Part shown: positions 25,057 to 33,398 of the stretch, piece after piece | Layout: every line of letters starts with the position of its first letter | How positions within the stretch are numbered: the first letter of the stretch is position 1 | Assembly (NCBI GenBank): GCA_029006195.1 | Contig: JAQXGH010000053.1 | Location: 1 to 51,790 of the forward strand | From: Bacillota bacterium | Lineage (GTDB): Bacteria > Bacillota > Clostridia > Peptostreptococcales > Anaerovoracaceae | Direction: 5' to 3' | DNA: 51,790 bases | The notes under the pieces: generated by a model | What the model saw: the letters and a program-made list of their open reading frames with translations, nothing else | What the model was told of the DNA's origin: nothing | Databases searched by the model: none | Program-made: the position numbers and the translations under genes

Positions 25057-25977
25057 ATGAAATTTGATTACAATATGATGGCAACGACCAGATTTCAGTC
25101 AATGATGGCAGGCGAACAGCTAAAGAGCAAGATAAATATCATAAAGTATTTAACAAACGAATGTAATGAAATAGACGGCGGCTACTTATATATCAGACAC
25201 AGAGACGGACGAATCAACTTCATTGAATATAGGGACGGCAGGCATCTGGGTATAACCAGAAATATGGAGAGAGTGTATGAGCTTGCCAGAAGAGACTATA
25301 TGAAGAGACGAATCGAATATTTAAGGGCTAGCGCAGAAATAGGTGTCAGGAAGGACAACGGCATACGACTTCAGAATGCAGAGAGAGCTTTACGTGAGCT
25401 ATTAAAGAAATATAGCGAGGCTCACCTGGATCTTAGAAAAATCATTTTCACAAAGGCCCAGTATGAATGGCAGAGCGAACCACAGAGCAAGCTATTAGAA
25501 ATGGCGAGCATGAGTAAGCTGGGATTTTCAGTACAGGAAGAAAATCTGTTTGCTAGGCCGCTGATGTATATGACAGATGGCGGTGTTATGGTCAGGAGTA
25601 AGGAAGAACAAGCCATAGGCAGCATGATGGAAGCAATGGGAATAGCCTATAGATACGAACCTCTTGTTGAGATCGGTGGAAGCGCTTATTATCCGTCCTT
25701 TGCCGTTATGATGGAGAATAATAGACTTATCCTGATCGAGTACGTTGGTGAAGGCGCAGGCGCCGGTCAAAGCAGGGAAACAGTGGAGAGGCTGGTCGCC
25801 TATAAAGAAGCTAATATAGAGATCGGACGGGATGTATTTCTGGCCTTCGGGTGCGACGCGGACAAAAGCTATAAGCTTGTAGTATTCCTGAATCAGGTGA
25901 TGTCAGCGACGCCGGGGCACAATAATGTGCTTAGTGAAGCTGTTAATAATAACAGGAGGAATTGTTTGAAAAATTAG
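25057..25977 (+). CDS. Hypothetical protein with degenerate PD-(D/E)XK-like C-terminal domain (306 aa)
   Basis: No characterised function. The first part (1-150) is Arg/Lys-rich and helical. The C-terminal part (about 185-245) has the layout seen in Bacillota nuclease-like proteins: RSKEEQAI helix, YRYEP, then YYPSFAVMMENNRLILIEYVGEG. In related proteins the motif reads YPDF followed by a WEHFG-type strand. Here the usual catalytic Asp is Ser, and the second motif is IEYVG, so nuclease activity may be lost. The ATG at 25057 is preferred because CGGAGG stands seven bases upstream; an ATTG-initiated extension to 25039 is rejected. It is a single-gene unit. Confidence 0.6.
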   Translation: MKFDYNMMATTRFQSMMAGEQLKSKINIIKYLTNECNEIDGGYLYIRHRDGRINFIEYRDGRHLGITRNMERVYELARRDYMKRRIEYLRASAEIGVRKDNGIRLQNAERALRELLKKYSEAHLDLRKIIFTKAQYEWQSEPQSKLLEMASMSKLGFSVQEENLFARPLMYMTDGGVMVRSKEEQAIGSMMEAMGIAYRYEPLVEIGGSAYYPSFAVMMENNRLILIEYVGEGAGAGQSRETVERLVAYKEANIEIGRDVFLAFGCDADKSYKLVVFLNQVMSATPGHNNVLSEAVNNNRRNCLKN

Positions 25978-26034
25978 ACTATAATAATATAATAGACAAT
26001 AGTGTAGTAATAAACCATTATTGATGTTTGTTCA

Positions 26035-26063
26035 TTGAATGGGTAAAGCGACAGCCGTATAAT
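26035..26063 (+). promoter_or_regulatory. Promoter of the tetR-MFS operon
   Basis: TTGAAT (26035-26040) and TATAAT (26058-26063) are separated by exactly 17 bases. The ATG of the regulator is 41 bases beyond the -10. No clear long palindrome is seen over it. Confidence 0.75.
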
Positions 26064-26103
26064 ATTTAGCGTGGATTACAAATGATAAGTTAAGGTATAA
26101 GAG

Positions 26104-26655
26104 ATGATCAAAAACGAATCGGATATTAGAGTAATAAAAACAAGAAGGGCAATTAAAGCTGCCTTCGCAGCCCTCATCGAGGAGAAGGATCTAGAGAAGA
26201 TCACAGTATCAGAACTGGCAAATCGCGCTGAAATAAATAAGGGAACATTTTATCTTCATTACAAGGATATCTATGATCTTCATTATAGTTACATGAGTGA
26301 TATCATTGAGGATTTTCTGGATGGAATCACATTTTATGATTTGTTCTTCGAAAACCCTAAGGCCTTCTTAGCTAAGCTTATGATATACTATAAAAAGAGG
26401 CAGGATGAGTATCCCGGGCTTGCGCTTAACAGTAGAGGAAATCAGGCGCCAATTCTATTCGCAGATATTATGCGTAAGGAACTCTATAAGACTAAGAGAA
26501 TTGAGAAAAACGAGCTTAATGATACTGCCATAGAATTTATAGTATTCGCGACTATCGGAATTATGATCAGGCATACACCTGCGGAAGCCAATATTGCAGC
26601 CATCGGTGATGTAGCATCTAAGGTGATAGCGGCATTGTTTAAGGAGAAAGACTAA
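26104..26655 (+). CDS. TetR/AcrR-family transcriptional regulator (183 aa)
   Basis: An N-terminal TetR helix-turn-helix spans about residues 10-58 (ITVSELANRAEINKGTFYLHYKDIYDL, quoted in part). The all-helical C-terminal part should bind a ligand and form the dimer. It is followed two bases later by an MFS exporter gene, the usual layout of a repressor that controls its own drug-efflux partner. Ligand unknown. Confidence 0.88.
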   Translation: MIKNESDIRVIKTRRAIKAAFAALIEEKDLEKITVSELANRAEINKGTFYLHYKDIYDLHYSYMSDIIEDFLDGITFYDLFFENPKAFLAKLMIYYKKRQDEYPGLALNSRGNQAPILFADIMRKELYKTKRIEKNELNDTAIEFIVFATIGIMIRHTPAEANIAAIGDVASKVIAALFKEKD

Positions 26656-26657
26656 AA

Positions 26658-27875
26658 ATGAATGATGGAGTGCTCCTGAGGCAGAAGCGACTGAACATGT
26701 CCTTCTTTGCTGTATGGATCATGGTTATTACTACGTGTCAGTGGATGATGGTTGATATGTATCTGCCGGCACTGCCTGTGTTAAAAGAGGAGTTTCAATG
26801 TTCAGAAAGTGTTCTCAACTGGAGCCTGAATTCAGGTATAGTTATGTCTGCTGTGGGAACGCTGATCGGAGGTATGCTGTCCGATAAGTATGGGCGTAAG
26901 GTCCTCGTTCTATTAGGTATGTTTATTACTACAGCCAGCTGCTATGCAGCTGCTGCTTCTAATGGAATTGTTCCACTCATTTTATTTAGGGGAATATGTG
27001 GTCTTGGATCAGGCTTTATCCTGTCCATAACTGCAGCTATGATAAAGGATAGCTTCGAGGGGCAACGATTTGAGCGAACGATGACAATCCTTCAGTCGGT
27101 TGCTGTTGTTGGGCCAATTATCGCTCCAGCTTCAGGTTCAATTCTGATCAACTTCTACTCTTGGAGATTCATATTCATTATCCTGGGCACAGTAACGCTG
27201 ATAACAGCAATTCCTATGATAATTTCAACAGAGACCCTGTCAAAGGAAGATAGAATCGCAGGTGGATTCGGCAATGTATTCCGCGAAATGGTTCTCATTG
27301 CAAGCAATAAGGGTTTTGCATTATTCCTCGGAATAATGTCTTTCCTTACTATCCCTGTTTGGGCATATATCGCAGTAAGTTCTTATGTATATATTAACGA
27401 ATTCGGGCTTTCGAATATGGAATACAGCGTGTTTTACGCCTTCGGCTCCATTCTTTCTCTGGTAGCTCCATTCGTATATATGGTTCTGAGAAAGAAGTTC
27501 CATACAGGACGAGTTGTTTCAATAAGCATAGCTCTTGTTGTACTTGGTGCTGTCGAACTTTTCGCATTGGGAAAGATTACACCTATTCTCTTTATGATAG
27601 GCGTTTTCGCACTAATGCTTTCAGAAGGTATCATAAGACCGCTGACGATGATAGTAATATTAGAAGAAAACCCTCAGGCTGTCGGTACGGCCAGCTCGCT
27701 AACCCAGTTCCTGGGTAATGTGGTTGGCGTTATCGGATCAACTGTAGCGACGCTCGCTTGGCAGTCAATGATAACAGGCATAGCAGTTGTATCCATCGTT
27801 TCGGGTATCTTAGGCATAGCCTGCTGGATAGGAATAATAAAAGGAAGGCTTGTTAAGAGTCTTATGAAGCAGTAA
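26658..27875 (+). CDS. MFS multidrug exporter, Bcr/CflA-like (405 aa)
   Basis: About 12 hydrophobic segments. The MFS motif A is present after helix 2 (GGMLSDKYGRKV), and LPALPVLKEEF after helix 1 is typical of drug/H+ antiporters of the Bcr/CflA group. It probably exports hydrophobic toxic compounds in exchange for protons. It begins two bases after the tetR stop, so the two are co-transcribed and very likely coupled. Substrate cannot be told. Confidence 0.85.
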   Translation: MNDGVLLRQKRLNMSFFAVWIMVITTCQWMMVDMYLPALPVLKEEFQCSESVLNWSLNSGIVMSAVGTLIGGMLSDKYGRKVLVLLGMFITTASCYAAAASNGIVPLILFRGICGLGSGFILSITAAMIKDSFEGQRFERTMTILQSVAVVGPIIAPASGSILINFYSWRFIFIILGTVTLITAIPMIISTETLSKEDRIAGGFGNVFREMVLIASNKGFALFLGIMSFLTIPVWAYIAVSSYVYINEFGLSNMEYSVFYAFGSILSLVAPFVYMVLRKKFHTGRVVSISIALVVLGAVELFALGKITPILFMIGVFALMLSEGIIRPLTMIVILEENPQAVGTASSLTQFLGNVVGVIGSTVATLAWQSMITGIAVVSIVSGILGIACWIGIIKGRLVKSLMKQ

Positions 27876-27879
27876 TAAA

Positions 27880-27905
27880 AAAAGGAATCTTTAGGGATTC
27901 CTTTT
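27880..27905. terminator. Bidirectional terminator between MFS gene and ilvE
   Basis: AAAAGGAATC (27880-27889) pairs perfectly with GATTCCTTTT (27896-27905). The A-run on one side and T-run on the other let it serve both convergent genes. Confidence 0.85.
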
Positions 27906-27918
27906 ATATTATCGATGA

Positions 27919-28944
27919 TTATTTGATTTCTACGATCCAGCCTTCTGGAGCTTCCAGTCTGCCTTCCTGAATGTCAATCAGTGTTTCGCGGAGCTTGCCG
28001 AGAACAGGTCCGATTTCATCCATACCGCTTGGTACTTCGATATCTGTACCGTGGTCGTTGATCTTACCGATAGGTGAGATTACTGCAGCAGTACCGCAAA
28101 GACCGATTTCTGCGAAATCCTTAACTTCGTCGAATCTAACCTTTCTCTGTTCAACTTCCATACCCAGATACTTCTCAGCAACGATCATTAATGAACGTCT
28201 AGTGATTGATGGGAGAATGCTGTCTGATTCAGGTGTAACCAGTTTGCCGTCCTTAGTTACGAACAGGAAGTTAGCGCCACCAGTTTCTTCAACGTAAGTT
28301 CTAGTTGCAGCGTCGAGATACATGTTTTCTGCGAAGCCTAACTTGTGAGCTTCAACGATGTTGTGAAGGCTCATTGCATAGTTAAGACCAGCCTTGATGT
28401 GACCAGTACCGTGTGGAGCTGCTCTGTCGCAATCACATACTCTGATGTAGATAGGCTTAACGCCTTCCTTGAAGTAAGGACCTACTGGAGTAACCAGGAT
28501 ACGGAACTGATATTCGTCTGCTGGAGCTACGCCGATAACAGCGCTGCTGCCGAATTCGAATGGTCTGATATATAAAGCTGCGCCTGAACCGTAAGGTGGA
28601 ACATAGTCGATGTTTGCCTTAACAACCTGCTTAACAGCTTCGATGAACTTATCTTCTGGAACTGGAGCCATTTCTAAAGTTCTAGCTGAGTCAGCGAGTC
28701 TCTGTGCGTTCAGGTCAGGTCTGAAAATAACTACCTTGCCGTCTACTGTTTCATAAGCCTTAAGGCCTTCGAAACAAGTCTGTGCATACTGGAATACGCA
28801 AGCACATTCGTTAAGTGTGATGTTTGAATCTGCTACGAGCTGGCCATCATCCCATACGCCATCCTTCCACTGTGAAACATAGCTCATGTCAGTTGGCTGA
28901 TATTCGAAGCTCAGATTAGCCCAATCAATATTTTTCTTTGCCAT
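27919..28944 (-). CDS. ilvE: Branched-chain amino acid aminotransferase (341 aa)
   Basis: PLP enzyme that interconverts leucine, isoleucine and valine with their 2-oxo acids using glutamate. The PLP lysine is Lys184 in GTGHIKAGLNYAMSL. Other fold-IV motifs include YIRPFEFG, YVEETGGANFLF and GLCGTAAVISPIG. Length fits the larger BCAT-like group. The start at 28944 is chosen because GAAAGGA lies eight bases upstream; an in-frame ATG at 28962 overlaps that site. A strong promoter precedes it; no T-box or other leader structure fits in the short leader. Confidence 0.95.
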   Translation of the reverse strand: MAKKNIDWANLSFEYQPTDMSYVSQWKDGVWDDGQLVADSNITLNECACVFQYAQTCFEGLKAYETVDGKVVIFRPDLNAQRLADSARTLEMAPVPEDKFIEAVKQVVKANIDYVPPYGSGAALYIRPFEFGSSAVIGVAPADEYQFRILVTPVGPYFKEGVKPIYIRVCDCDRAAPHGTGHIKAGLNYAMSLHNIVEAHKLGFAENMYLDAATRTYVEETGGANFLFVTKDGKLVTPESDSILPSITRRSLMIVAEKYLGMEVEQRKVRFDEVKDFAEIGLCGTAAVISPIGKINDHGTDIEVPSGMDEIGPVLGKLRETLIDIQEGRLEAPEGWIVEIK

Positions 28945-28982
28945 TGTAATACGTCCTTTCATAATTTATTTAAAAGATGTCA

Positions 28983-29011
28983 ATATCAAAGAATCGGCAC
29001 CCCTTTGTCAA
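28983..29011 (-). promoter_or_regulatory. Promoter of ilvE
   Basis: On the minus strand a perfect TTGACA (29011-29006) and TGATAT (28988-28983) are 17 bases apart. The start codon is about 39 bases further on. Confidence 0.75.
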
Positions 29012-29033
29012 TATATGTAATCATTATACTCCC

Positions 29034-29072
29034 CGAAAATAAAAAAGGCTACCGGAAAAAGCGGGTAGCCTT
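29034..29072 (-). terminator. Terminator of the PNPOx-family gene
   Basis: AAGGCTACC (29045-29053) and GGTAGCCTT (29064-29072) form a perfect 9-bp stem. Read on the minus strand, a T-rich run (the AAAATAAAAAA just to the left) follows. Confidence 0.9.
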
Positions 29073-29095
29073 AGGATTTGCAAAGTCTATAAGCC

Positions 29096-29575
29096 TTATT
29101 TTCTTACTGGGTTGATCTTACCAGCGTACTCAACAACTGTAAGCTTAGCAACCATAGTATGAGGAACTACATCATAATTCCATTCATAACCTTCTGCTTC
29201 CTTAATGCCTGCCATAATAACGTCAAGGCCGTGTCTCTTTTCGCCGAGATCTTCGAGGATTTCGATGTTAGCCTTACCGATGATGCTTCTATATCTCATA
29301 GTAATGTCCTTATTTTCAGGAATAAGTTCGATTACATGAGTGCAGTCCATTTCGAATCCGCACTTGCCGTTTGCTTCGATAAGGTCAACCTTCTTACCAA
29401 CCTTAGCGCCGTGAACGTAGAAGATGATCTGATCATCAACGTATTCAACGCCGAAGTTAAGTGGAACGATGTATGGATAATCACCATCATTAAATGCTAA
29501 CTTGATTGAATCACATTCTGCGATTATATCTTTAATAATTTCAAAGTCCTTTACTTCTCTGTCTGCCTTTCTCAT
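29096..29575 (-). CDS. Pyridoxamine 5'-phosphate oxidase-family flavoprotein, Nim-like (159 aa)
   Basis: A split beta-barrel flavin-binding protein. Visible features are MRKADREVKD at the start, YPYIVPLNFGVEY, HGAKVGKKVDLIEANGKCGFE and YRSIIGKANIEI, as in the Nim/PNPOx-like group of anaerobes. Members include putative nitroimidazole reductases, but most have unknown substrates. It is divergent from a MocR regulator across a 97-bp gap holding a perfect inverted repeat, so its expression is probably controlled by that regulator. A resistance role is not shown. Confidence 0.85.
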   Translation of the reverse strand: MRKADREVKDFEIIKDIIAECDSIKLAFNDGDYPYIVPLNFGVEYVDDQIIFYVHGAKVGKKVDLIEANGKCGFEMDCTHVIELIPENKDITMRYRSIIGKANIEILEDLGEKRHGLDVIMAGIKEAEGYEWNYDVVPHTMVAKLTVVEYAGKINPVRK

Positions 29576-29592
29576 AAGTATACCTCCTAGAA

Positions 29593-29649
29593 TTGAACAA
29601 AATCTAATAATAGTATATTATGGAATTGGTACAGTCAAAAGTACCAATT
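29593..29649. promoter_or_regulatory. Divergent promoter region with 9-bp perfect inverted-repeat operator
   Basis: For the mocR gene (+), TTGAAC (29593-29598) and TATTAT (29616-29621) are 17 bases apart. Immediately downstream lies AATTGGTAC-N8-GTACCAATT (29624-29632 and 29641-29649). The spacer of this repeat contains the minus-strand -35 box (TTGACT) for the PNPOx-family gene. A protein bound to the repeat would thus block both promoters or regulate them in opposite ways. Confidence 0.7.
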
Positions 29650-29672
29650 GACATAAAAATGGAGGCACCAAT

Positions 29673-31073
29673 ATGATTTACATAGACCGAAATCTGGCAA
29701 CGCCAATATACCAGCAAATCTACGAAGCTTTAGTTTCTGATATTGCATCAGGAGCTCTCAAAGCAGGGGATAAACTCATGCCGTCAAGAAAGCTGGCTGA
29801 AGATTTGGCGGTAGGACGAAATACTGTTAATAAAGCTTATCAGCAGCTTTTGGCAGAAGGTTACGTGCAGGCTCTTCAGGGCAGCGGAATCACAGTAAAT
29901 AAAATGCCAAGTTCTCTGTCAGAAGTGCCAAAGGCTAAAAATGCTAAGCGCAAAGAAAACGTCAAAGAAGATTTCGCATATGATTTCGCATACGGCCCGA
30001 TGGATAGAAATGCATTCCCCTTTGGTGTTTGGCGTAAATGCATGAATAATGCCATGGATCTGATGATGTTAAAGAGCAGTCTGGCATATCCTCCCAGAAC
30101 TGGAGAAATGGAATTAAAGGAAGCTTTGGCTTCATATCTTCACAGAGTGCGAGGCGTAGTAGCTTCACCGGAGCAGATCATAATTACAAGCGGCCTTCAG
30201 TATAACCTGGATATTCTGGCTCTGCTCTTTGGCGATTCCAAGAAACGCTTTGGTATGGAAAACCCAGGTTACGATGGAGTAAGACCAATGTTTTATAACG
30301 CGGGATACGACGTTATTCCGATCGAGCTTGATGAAGAGGGTATCTCCATAGAGGCATTAAAAAAGGAAGATCTGGATCTTGTGTATATAACACCGTCCCA
30401 TCAGTTCCCTACAGGAGCGGTGCTCCCGATCGCCAAAAGGCTGGAACTCCTGGAATGGGCTGAGGAAACAGACACATATATTATAGAAGACGACTATGAT
30501 TCAGAACTCAGATACTACACTAATCCTATTCCATCCCTGCAGTCTCTTGATAATGCGGGCAAGGTAATATATACAGGTACATTTTCTAAGGCCTTTGCGC
30601 CAATTACCAGAACAGCTTATCTGGTACTGCCTATGGAGCTTTTGGACAAATTCCAAAGGCTGCACGGAAGATACAATTCCCAGCTTCCGGTGCTCCATCA
30701 GTTGGCACTGGCTGACTTTGTGGAATCGGGCGAATATGAGAGAAATGTAAACAGATTAAAAACTGTGTATAAAAAGAAAGAATCACTCTTTAGAGAATTG
30801 GTGGATGAGCTCTTTGGCGACAAAATAGAACTCAATGGCGGTGATGCAGGAATCCACTTCCTGATGAATGTCAAAACAAATCTGACAGCGGATGAGCTTA
30901 TAAATAGGGCTGCCGCTATCGGCGTCAAAGTCTATAGCTCTGAAGCGGAGTACCTGGAGGGGCTTTACGATGAGCTGCCTTATCCACAGCTTGTGGTCGG
31001 TCTTCCAACTGTGCCAATGGACGCAATGAGAAAGATTCTGATCGGGCTAAGAAAAGTTTGGGATTTGGAGTAA
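29673..31073 (+). CDS. MocR/PdxR-type regulator: GntR helix-turn-helix fused to aminotransferase-like domain (466 aa)
   Basis: Residues about 10-75 form a GntR-type winged helix (LMPSRKLAEDLAVGRNTVNK). From about 100 on is a fold-type I aminotransferase domain with the PLP-lysine motif TGTFSKAFAP (Lys306). Such chimeras sense PLP or a PLP-amino acid adduct and often regulate vitamin B6 or amino-acid genes. No pdxST genes are nearby. The divergent partner is a PNPOx-family gene, which makes B6- or flavin-related control possible, but this is inference. The start at 29673 has a TGGAGG site. Confidence 0.92.
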   Translation: MIYIDRNLATPIYQQIYEALVSDIASGALKAGDKLMPSRKLAEDLAVGRNTVNKAYQQLLAEGYVQALQGSGITVNKMPSSLSEVPKAKNAKRKENVKEDFAYDFAYGPMDRNAFPFGVWRKCMNNAMDLMMLKSSLAYPPRTGEMELKEALASYLHRVRGVVASPEQIIITSGLQYNLDILALLFGDSKKRFGMENPGYDGVRPMFYNAGYDVIPIELDEEGISIEALKKEDLDLVYITPSHQFPTGAVLPIAKRLELLEWAEETDTYIIEDDYDSELRYYTNPIPSLQSLDNAGKVIYTGTFSKAFAPITRTAYLVLPMELLDKFQRLHGRYNSQLPVLHQLALADFVESGEYERNVNRLKTVYKKKESLFRELVDELFGDKIELNGGDAGIHFLMNVKTNLTADELINRAAAIGVKVYSSEAEYLEGLYDELPYPQLVVGLPTVPMDAMRKILIGLRKVWDLE

Positions 31074-31088
31074 ACGTTCAAAAATAGC

Positions 31089-31117
31089 TTGTTTTAAAGC
31101 CTTGCCTGTGGTATATT
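31089..31117 (+). promoter_or_regulatory. Promoter of rpmE
   Basis: TTGTTT (31089-31094) and TATATT (31112-31117) are 17 bases apart. The leader of about 65 bases repeats a TTAAxGCxTTGCCTG word seen once in the promoter spacer (31094-31108) and once near 31153-31168. Its meaning is unknown. Confidence 0.55.
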
Positions 31118-31189
31118 AATTAAGCTTGTAAAATCATCAGCAAATAAAATATGCTTAAGGCATTGCCTGGGCAGGAAAGGTAGATAGAC

Positions 31190-31387
31190 ATGAAAAAAGG
31201 AATCCATCCTGATTATAAGGAATGTAAAGTAACTTGCGCATGTGGAAATACGTTCATGACTAAGTCAATGGAGACTGAAATCAGAACTGACATCTGTTCA
31301 GCTTGCCATCCATTCTTTACAGGACAGCAGAAGTCAGCTCGCCAGGGCGGTAGAGTTGAAAAGTTCAAGAACAAGTATGGACTTTAA
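31190..31387 (+). CDS. rpmE: 50S ribosomal protein L31, zinc-binding type (65 aa)
   Basis: Large-subunit protein with the family start MKKGIHPDY. The zinc ligands are kept: CACG near residue 16 and CSACHPF near 36-39. The C-terminal end [11 protein letters not shown] is typical. Length is normal. It forms a single-gene unit with its own promoter and terminator. In most Bacillota it directly follows rho, so its position here is relocated relative to that order. Confidence 0.96.
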   Translation: MKKGIHPDYKECKVTCACGNTFMTKSMETEIRTDICSACHPFFTGQQKSARQGGRVEKFKNKYGL

Positions 31388-31400
31388 TAAAAACAATAAA

Positions 31401-31425
31401 AACACCTTTCGAGGTGTTTTTTTTT
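31401..31425 (+). terminator. Intrinsic terminator after rpmE
   Basis: AACACCT and AGGTGTT close a TTCG tetraloop (31401-31418), followed by a run of T to 31425. Confidence 0.92.
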
Positions 31426-31450
31426 GCCTTGGAGCCTCCTAGGCTCCCCC

Positions 31451-31479
31451 TTCACGTTTTCACGAATAGAATGTATAAT
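31451..31479 (+). promoter_or_regulatory. Promoter of the yycJ-like/rlmH/rnhA unit
   Basis: TTCACG (31451-31456) and a perfect TATAAT (31474-31479) are 17 bases apart, 28 bases before the chosen start codon. Confidence 0.6.
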
Positions 31480-31506
31480 CTTCTAAGAAATATTTTGGAG
31501 GAACAG

Positions 31507-32313
31507 ATGACGGTACAGTTTTGTTCCTTTGCCAGCGGAAGCAGCGGCAACTGCTATCTGGTGAAGGATGAAGATACGGCAATTTTAATAGATGCGGGGA
31601 TTTCCGGTAAGAGAATCTTTCAGGGTCTGGAGGATACAGGTACACCTAAAGAGATGGTAAAAGCCCTGCTGGTAACTCATGAACATATCGATCACGTGAA
31701 GAGCATTCCGATCGTGTCAAAGAAACTGCCGAATGTGAAAGTGCACGCTAATGCGGCAACCTGGGCTGCGTGTGAGCGTCCGGTGGCTGATGAGCGCAAG
31801 TCAGTATTCACTACAGGCGAGGATTTCTATGTGGGCGACTTTATCATAAGACCTTTCCCGGTGTCGCATGATGCGGCGGAGCCTGTAGGTTTTTCGATAT
31901 ATCGAGGCGACAAGCAGATCAGCATAGTAACTGACTCGGGATACGTTAGCGATGAGATCGCAGATGAGATCACAGACGCTGATATCCTGGTTTTAGAGGC
32001 TAATCACGAGAAGGAGATGCTTCTCTTCGGAAGCTATCCATATAATGTTAAACAGCGAATTTTAAGCGATGAGGGGCACCTCTCGAACATCGCAGCAGGC
32101 CAGTGCCTTGCCAGGATCGTATCCACTAGGGCGAAGAAGCGCCACGTTCTTCTGGGCCATCTCAGCCACGAAAACAACACTCCGGAAGTTGCAATGCAGG
32201 CGGTAGTAAACACACTGCAGGAAGAGCAGGTATATATCGGCGGCGACCTTCAGGTACAGGTTGCTGCGCGCGATTGCCTTAGCAGAATCTACGAAATGGA
32301 AATAGAATTATAA
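31507..32313 (+). CDS. MBL-fold metallo-hydrolase, YycJ/WalJ-like (268 aa)
   Basis: A metallo-beta-lactamase-fold hydrolase. The metal-binding signature is THEHIDH near residues 59-65. Further ligands are in FPVSHDAAEP, IVTDSGYV and LLGHLSHENNTP. The start FCSFASGSSGNCYLV is characteristic of the YycJ group, which is thought to be a nuclease linked to cell-wall and DNA-repair control. The ATG at 31507 has GGAGGA six bases upstream. An upstream GTG at 31414 lies in the rpmE terminator and is rejected. rlmH follows one base after the stop, a common pairing in Bacillota. Confidence 0.9.
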   Translation: MTVQFCSFASGSSGNCYLVKDEDTAILIDAGISGKRIFQGLEDTGTPKEMVKALLVTHEHIDHVKSIPIVSKKLPNVKVHANAATWAACERPVADERKSVFTTGEDFYVGDFIIRPFPVSHDAAEPVGFSIYRGDKQISIVTDSGYVSDEIADEITDADILVLEANHEKEMLLFGSYPYNVKQRILSDEGHLSNIAAGQCLARIVSTRAKKRHVLLGHLSHENNTPEVAMQAVVNTLQEEQVYIGGDLQVQVAARDCLSRIYEMEIEL

Positions 32314-32314
32314 A

Positions 32315-32794
32315 ATGAATGTAACAGTAATAGCCATAGGCAAACTTAAAGAGAAATACTGGCAGGATGCCATCAAAGAATACTCAAAGAGACTGGGAAG
32401 TTATTGCACTCTCCAGATCATCGAGCTTAAGGAGAGCCTTCTCCGCGCCAACCCGTCAGCAGCTGATGAAGAGGCCGTTAAAATCGCAGAGGGCGAATCC
32501 ATCCTGGCTAAAATCAAGAAAACAGACTACGTTATCACCTTGGAAATCAAGGGCAAAGGCCTCACATCCGAGCAGTTGGCAGACAAGATCGAGACGCTGG
32601 GAATCGAGGGGCACAGCAGTATAGTCTTTGTAATAGGTGGATCCTTAGGGCTTTCTGCTGACGTTAGCAAAAGGGCAGATTTCAAGCTTTCCTTTTCAGC
32701 CATGACATTCCCTCATCAGATGATGCGCGTGATCCTGCTGGAGCAGATCTACAGAAGCTTCAAGATCATCCGTCATGAGGCGTATCACAAATAG
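32315..32794 (+). CDS. rlmH: 23S rRNA (pseudouridine1915-N3)-methyltransferase RlmH (159 aa)
   Basis: SPOUT-class methyltransferase acting on pseudouridine 1915 in helix 69 of assembled 70S ribosomes. The C-terminal knot is intact: FVIGGSLGL, FSAMTFPHQMMRVILLEQIYRS (in part), and the ending IIRHEAYHK. Length is exactly normal. It begins one base after the yycJ-like gene and is followed by an RNase H gene ten bases later, so it is probably in one operon. Confidence 0.96.
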   Translation: MNVTVIAIGKLKEKYWQDAIKEYSKRLGSYCTLQIIELKESLLRANPSAADEEAVKIAEGESILAKIKKTDYVITLEIKGKGLTSEQLADKIETLGIEGHSSIVFVIGGSLGLSADVSKRADFKLSFSAMTFPHQMMRVILLEQIYRSFKIIRHEAYHK

Positions 32795-32804
32795 GAGGAT
32801 TTCT

Positions 32805-33365
32805 ATGAGAAACGATAGGGTTTTAAGAATATATACAGACGGGGGCTGCTCAGGTAATCAGAGCGATGAGAACCTGGGAGGCTGGGGTGCCATAATGGAA
32901 TTTGGCACAGCGTCAAAGGAACTCCACGGCAGCGAAGCTAATACGACAAATAACCGTATGGAGATGACTGCGCTTCTCGAAGCCTTTAGAGCTATCAAGA
33001 AGGAAGGTCAGAATATCCAGGTTTTCTCAGACAGCAGCTACCTTATGGACTGCTTCAGAAAGAAATGGTATGTAAACTGGCAGCGTAACGGCTGGAAGAC
33101 ATCACAGAAAAAGCCCGTTGAAAACCAGGACCTTTGGAACGAGCTGCTGCCTTATATCGATAGACATCACATCGAATTTTATCGCGTCAAAGGCCACGTT
33201 AACGTTAACAGTAAGAGCACTGACATGAAGGCGCTTTACGCCAAGTTCTGCCAGTGGAACGGCAATGGCTTTAGCTTTGACGAGTTCGTTTATATTACAG
33301 AGAAGAACAACCGCGCCGACGAGTTGGCAAATGCCGGCATCGATGAGATAAGGGTGCCGTTCTAG
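32805..33365 (+). CDS. rnhA: Ribonuclease H type I (186 aa)
   Basis: Cleaves the RNA strand of RNA-DNA hybrids. The metal-binding carboxylates are visible in YTDGGCSGN, TTNNRMEMTALLEA, FSDSSYLM and NNRADELANAG. The GWGAI strand and the KPVENQDLW segment are typical. An insertion of about 25 residues (DMKALYAKFCQWNGNGFSFD) lies between the last helix and the final Asp motif, making it longer than the E. coli enzyme. The start at 32805 has AGGAGG eight bases upstream; an upstream in-frame ATG at 32775 lies inside rlmH and is rejected. Confidence 0.9.
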   Translation: MRNDRVLRIYTDGGCSGNQSDENLGGWGAIMEFGTASKELHGSEANTTNNRMEMTALLEAFRAIKKEGQNIQVFSDSSYLMDCFRKKWYVNWQRNGWKTSQKKPVENQDLWNELLPYIDRHHIEFYRVKGHVNVNSKSTDMKALYAKFCQWNGNGFSFDEFVYITEKNNRADELANAGIDEIRVPF

Positions 33366-33398
33366 TTTTCTTTGTTCAGGCAGGTTAACCATTTATGC

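Noticed and set aside
28945-29033. T-box or other amino-acid riboswitch upstream of ilvE
   Set aside because: The mapped promoter leaves only about 35 bases of leader, too short for a T-box, and no T-box consensus was seen.
31414-31506. GTG-initiated extension of the YycJ-like hydrolase
   Set aside because: The start lies in the rpmE terminator and upstream of the promoter at 31451-31479.
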